Of a DNA stretch of 64,000 nucleotides, positions 61,168-64,000 are shown piece after piece (position 1 is the first letter of the stretch; every line of letters begins with the position of its first letter). Both the position numbers and the translations under genes were made by a program. This DNA comes from Flavobacterium sp. GTDB lineage: Bacteria > Bacteroidota > Bacteroidia > Flavobacteriales > Flavobacteriaceae. Location: assembly GCF_027483985.1 (NCBI RefSeq), contig NZ_JAIXTJ010000020.1:62001-126000 (forward strand). Reading direction: 5' to 3'. The notes under the pieces were generated by a model that had not been told where the DNA came from, made no database searches, and was given only the letters and a program-made list of their open reading frames with translations.

Positions 61168-61791
61168 ATGAAAATTCTAATTGCTGACGATCATCCTTTT
61201 ACTTTACAAGGTACTAAAAGTTTTGTAGAATCTTATGGTTATAAAGTTATTGATACGTGTTCTAACGGAATTTCGGCTTTTAATTCTATAACAATGCATC
61301 ATCCAGATATTGCCATATTAGACGTCAATATGCCAGGATTAGATGGATTAGATGTTGCCAAAAAAGTACAAGAAAGTAGGTTAAAGACCAAAGTAATTTT
61401 ATTAACGATGCACAAAGAAATGACCATTTATAAAAAAGCTACTGAGTATGCTATTTATGGTTATATCTTAAAGGAATATGCTCACACTGAATTGGAAAAG
61501 TGCTTGGCCGAAGTAATAAAAGGAAAATGCTACACCAGCGCACATTTGAATGAAGATTTAATTCTAGATGCATCAAAAGAAAACAATTCTTTAAGTTCTT
61601 TATCGCTTACTGAAAGAAAAGTAATTGAACTCATTGCGCAACAAAAAACTAGTAAGCAAATAGCTGAATTGTTATTTCTGTCGGACCGCACAGTTGAAGG
61701 TCATCGAACCAACATCATAGCAAAACTCGGACTTCCTAAAGAAAAAAACATCTTGCTTATTTGGGCTTTGCAAAACTTGAACATAAAATAG
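61168..61791 (+). CDS. NarL/LuxR-family response regulator (partner of the TPR kinase)
   Basis: The 207-residue protein has a receiver domain with ADDHP at the N-terminus, phosphoacceptor D52 (AILDVNMPG), and the LKEYAH segment with the conserved Lys. A C-terminal LuxR helix-turn-helix (about 143-200) contains LTERKVIELIAQQKTSKQIA and RTVEGHRTNII. Its gene follows the kinase by one base. Its targets are unknown. Confidence 0.92.
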   Translation: MKILIADDHPFTLQGTKSFVESYGYKVIDTCSNGISAFNSITMHHPDIAILDVNMPGLDGLDVAKKVQESRLKTKVILLTMHKEMTIYKKATEYAIYGYILKEYAHTELEKCLAEVIKGKCYTSAHLNEDLILDASKENNSLSSLSLTERKVIELIAQQKTSKQIAELLFLSDRTVEGHRTNIIAKLGLPKEKNILLIWALQNLNIK

Positions 61792-61817
61792 AGTTTATAA
61801 TCTATAGATAAAAGTTG

Positions 61818-61825
61818 TATTTTTG
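61818..61825 (+). promoter_or_regulatory. -7 box of the Crp/Fnr-family gene
   Basis: TATTTTTG, 90 bases upstream of the ATG at 61916. The long leader has no obvious hairpin. Confidence 0.4.
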
Positions 61826-61915
61826 GATAAAAGAAATTGCCCGTTAATTATGCATCACTGCAAATAAAAAAATCGGCACTATTTAAAACTGTCAATTATA
61901 GTAAATGGTACGATT

Positions 61916-62491
61916 ATGAAACCAATCATCCAAAACATCTCCAAACACGTTGCTTTAACACCTGAAGAAATAACTTTATTTCTATCAAAAATTGAAACGA
62001 AGAGCTTTAAATCTAAAACTGTTTTGTTGAGTTCGGGTGAAATTGCTACTTGCACTTACTTTGTAAATTCGGGCATCTTGAGAAGTTTTAATATCAATGA
62101 TAACATTATTGAACACGTATTGCATTTTGCATGCGATGGATGGTGGATTGGCGATATGTATAGTTATATTTCAGGAAAACCAGGTAACCTGTTTATAGAA
62201 GTTTTAGAAGATGCTGAAGTAGTTTTTATAACAAAAAAGCACCATCAAGAATTGTATAAGGAGATTCCCAAATTAGAACGCTTTTTTAGAATTCTTGCCG
62301 AAAATTCTTTAGTATCACATCAAGAGCGCTTAATGGACAATTTGAGCTTGTCGGCAGAAGAGCGCTTTGAAAAATTCTGCGCTAAATATCCGACTTTAAT
62401 TCAAAAAGTGCCTCAAAAGCAAATTGCCTCTTATATTGGCGTCACTCCTGAGTTTTTTAGTAAGATGAAAAGCAAGATGTTGAGAAAATAA
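61916..62491 (+). CDS. Crp/Fnr-family transcriptional regulator
   Basis: The 191-residue protein has an N-terminal cyclic-nucleotide-binding-like fold (about 20-120; TVLLSSGEIATCTYFVNSGILRSF and WWIGDMYSYISGKPG), a connecting helix, and a C-terminal helix-turn-helix (about 165-190; PQKQIASYIGVTPEFFSKM). The FNR-type cysteine cluster is absent, so it is unlikely to sense oxygen by an iron-sulphur centre. The ligand is unknown. Bacteroidota carry many such paralogues. Confidence 0.88.
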   Translation: MKPIIQNISKHVALTPEEITLFLSKIETKSFKSKTVLLSSGEIATCTYFVNSGILRSFNINDNIIEHVLHFACDGWWIGDMYSYISGKPGNLFIEVLEDAEVVFITKKHHQELYKEIPKLERFFRILAENSLVSHQERLMDNLSLSAEERFEKFCAKYPTLIQKVPQKQIASYIGVTPEFFSKMKSKMLRK

Positions 62492-62590
62492 GAATATTTT
62501 CTTTCATTATGTACTATGTATTAAAATAAAAAAATGACTTTGAGGTTTTCTTGTGATTCCCAAGCAGAATGAATCATCTATAACACTCAC
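62492..62590. other. Spacer between the Crp/Fnr gene and the repeat array
   Basis: Contains a degraded half-unit (GTGATTCCCAAGCAGAATGA at about 62552) related to the array that follows. No gene or promoter box is seen. Confidence 0.4.
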
Positions 62591-62930
62591 AAAAAACGCA
62601 CTACTTGTCAATCCGACAAAGGAGGAATCGCACTCGTTAATCATACAAAGTAAAGCAAATGTGAGTTTCTGGTGAGATTCTTCGTGCCTCAGAATGACAA
62701 AAAAACGCACTATTTGTCATTCCGACAAAGGAGGAATCGCACTAGAATACTTTGTGAAGAAGCATCAGACTTGAGTTTCTGGAAGGATTCTTCGTGCCTC
62801 AGAATAACAAAAAAACGCACTATTTGTCATTCCGACAAAGGAGGAATCGCACTCGCTAATCACACAAAGAAAAGGAAACATGAGTTTCTAGTGGGATTCT
62901 TCGTGCCTCAGAATGACAAAAAAACGCACT
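62591..62930. repeat. Tandem array of three ~109-base palindromic repeat units
   Basis: Units begin at about 62591, 62700 and 62810, with a partial fourth at 62919-62930; the period is 109-110 bases. Each opens with an AAAAAACGCACT tail and TGTCATTCCGACAAAGGAGG, and closes with GATTCTTCGTGCCTCAGAAT before the next unit, the two arms being imperfect complements. The centre of each unit varies: units 1 and 3 resemble each other, unit 2 differs. Frames across it (62507-62710 and 62672-62932) are by-products of the repeat. Confidence 0.85.
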
Positions 62931-63132
62931 GATTATTTTCCTGTTGAGAAAAGAAGTGCAGTTGGTAATTACATTAAAACATCAAAAGTAGATTGATAGT
63001 GAAAGACATAACTCTTGAATTATTACAAAAAATTAAGTGCTCAACTTAAAAAAAATGCGCAAAAATCAAAAGACAATTGCGCAACTTTTTATTGTTTCTA
63101 AGGCTTAAAAGTAGTACTCCTATCTTTCAAAT
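62931..63132. other. Spacer between the palindromic array and the small-peptide frame
   Basis: The stretch is AT-rich with no credible frame. It contains one hairpin at 63051-63090, described separately. Confidence 0.4.
63051..63090. terminator. Weak terminator-like hairpin
   Basis: ATGCGCAA and TTGCGCAA pair around a loop of about 14 bases, flanked by an A run and TTTTT. It could end transcription from the right on the minus strand. Confidence 0.4.
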
Positions 63133-63222
63133 TTAAAAAATAAAAAATATAATGCTAAATAATAGAATAGCGTAAGTTATAAACAGCACCAACTCTAAAC
63201 GGTATTTAGTTACAATTTTCAT
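63133..63222 (-). CDS. Possible 29-residue single-helix membrane peptide
   Basis: The frame opens with ATG 2 bases after the stop of the T9SS cargo gene and encodes MKIVTKYRLELVLF followed by ITYAILLFSIIFFIF, i.e. a basic N-terminus and one strongly hydrophobic helix. Positive-inside topology is clear. There is no homology I can name, and frames this short arise by chance in AT-rich DNA, so the call is tentative. Confidence 0.3.
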   Translation of the reverse strand: MKIVTKYRLELVLFITYAILLFSIIFFIF

Positions 63223-63224
63223 TA

Positions 63225-64000
63225 TTATTCTTTTACTAATTTTATAGTTTTAGTTTGATTATTTTCATTGGTCACTTTAGCTAAATAAATACCAGAATTA
63301 AAATCGCTTAAGTTTAAAGTAAAAGAACCAACAGTACAAACTTGCGTTTGAATTTGTTTTCCAATTAAGTCGTAAACCTCTATTCTTGTATTTGTATCTG
63401 ATTCAATTGTATAAATTCCATTTGATGGATTTGGATAAATTTTAATTTTCGTATTGTCCTCAAAAGTTGTTGATGATAATACTGCATTGCCGAATATTTG
63501 AAAAGCAGAAGAATTTGAAGGACTATTGTAATTACTTGGTGTGCCATCTGGTGTTGTATAATTAGTGCCGCTAACAAAAAAATAATCGGCTGATGAACTA
63601 GACGCACCATAAAAATAGATTCTAAAAGAGATATTGCCAGGACCAAACGAGCTTAAATTATTTAAATCAACTGAGGTAAGTGCATAACCACTTGTATTTC
63701 TAGTAAAATTACCTAAATTAGAACTATAATTATCTACACTCCAACGTAAACTGACAATAGTATTTGGTACAGGAAACGGCACTGCAAAACCTGCTAAAAC
63801 AAACCTATCAAAATCAACAACCCCATTTAATGTTAGATTAAATTCAATATACGGAGAAGAAAGTACGTTAAAATTCGCCTCAACATTTGGTGTAATTACT
63901 GTTCTTGAATCGTCTTGTAAAACACAATTAGAAAAATTAAGATTTGCTGCTGTTACATTTCCGTTGATACTATTGGCTGCTTTAGGATACGTTTCTGTCG
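63225..64000 (-). CDS. Secreted protein with a T9SS sorting tail (partial; continues beyond the right edge)
   Basis: The frame is open from the TAA at 63225 to the last base, so at least 257 codons are present and the N-terminus lies outside the window. A GTG at 63782 is internal, since clear coding sequence (VITPNVEANFNVLSSPYIEF and similar) continues upstream of it in the same frame. The C-terminal domain KIKIYPNPSNGIYTIES to IKLVKE is a typical type A T9SS sorting domain. The upstream part is rich in Ser, Asn and Gly with strand patterns, as in adhesins, with no catalytic motif visible. Confidence 0.85.
   Translation of the reverse strand, partial: TETYPKAANSINGNVTAANLNFSNCVLQDDSRTVITPNVEANFNVLSSPYIEFNLTLNGVVDFDRFVLAGFAVPFPVPNTIVSLRWSVDNYSSNLGNFTRNTSGYALTSVDLNNLSSFGPGNISFRIYFYGASSSSADYFFVSGTNYTTPDGTPSNYNSPSNSSAFQIFGNAVLSSTTFEDNTKIKIYPNPSNGIYTIESDTNTRIEVYDLIGKQIQTQVCTVGSFTLNLSDFNSGIYLAKVTNENNQTKTIKLVKE

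Noticed and set aside
62591..62930. CRISPR-like look: conserved blocks separated by variable segments
   Set aside because: The units are over 100 bases, arms are complementary to each other, and there are only three. No cas gene is nearby.
62507..62932. Two frames of 67 and 86 codons across the palindromic array
   Set aside because: They translate repeat units, their periodic sequences mirror the DNA period, and no family resembles them.

Overview
The window reads as chromosome of a low-GC member of the Bacteroidota, most likely Flavobacterium or a close relative. The reasons are the gliding genes gldB and gldC, three proteins with type IX secretion (T9SS) sorting tails, a T9SS plug-family protein, A-rich start regions instead of Shine-Dalgarno sites, and many -7 boxes of the form TAnnTTTG. 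One tRNA is present. I see no rRNA, prophage, transposase gene or CRISPR array.

Layout. 1-10270 (minus) is the dcw division and cell-wall cluster, in transcription order mraZ, rsmH, ftsL, ftsI, murE, mraY, murD, ftsW, murG; murG runs off the left edge. A small S23/IVP four-helix-bundle gene sits between murD and ftsW, and mraZ is preceded by a set of MraZ-type boxes. 10732-15219 holds an alpha/beta hydrolase, engB, gldC-gldB, nadE and an orphan response regulator. 15307-22015 (minus) holds a DOMON-domain T9SS cargo, a primase that has lost its zinc ligands, a sigma / membrane protein / outer-membrane protein module, and a polyprenyl synthase. 22079-30569 holds rlmN, an O-methyltransferase, a PAP2 phosphatase, a TatA-type protein, an M1 peptidase with a DUF6702 protein and two tandem paralogues behind it, and pepE. 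tRNA-Gly(TCC) follows.

30865-38947 holds an acetyltransferase, two convergent L,D-transpeptidases, a DUF5916 outer-membrane protein, gpmI and an exported carbonic anhydrase. 39007-46830 is mainly one tight run: leucine-rich repeat protein, TerC, TetR, ABC exporter with a degenerate ATPase, HlyD adaptor, TolC channel. A structured intergenic element resembling a flavobacterial RNA motif follows. 47038-58405 holds map, a broken GxxExxY gene bracketed by repeats, a methyltransferase, the T9SS plug protein, apaG, pruA, a secreted hydrolase, rsmG, a fatty-acid desaturase and an aminotransferase. 58473-64000 holds an acetyltransferase, a TPR histidine kinase with its regulator, a Crp/Fnr protein, a tandem palindromic repeat array, a possible 29-residue membrane peptide and a T9SS cargo that runs off the right edge.

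Most genes are ordinary housekeeping. The observations most worth a second look are: two small accessory genes (S23/IVP and GxxExxY), each bracketed by copies of short intergenic repeats; the zinc-less primase; the exporter operon with a damaged ATPase; boxes placed almost on the start codon, suggesting leaderless mRNAs; and the structured element before map. All calls come from reading the sequence and from family knowledge; no database search was run.
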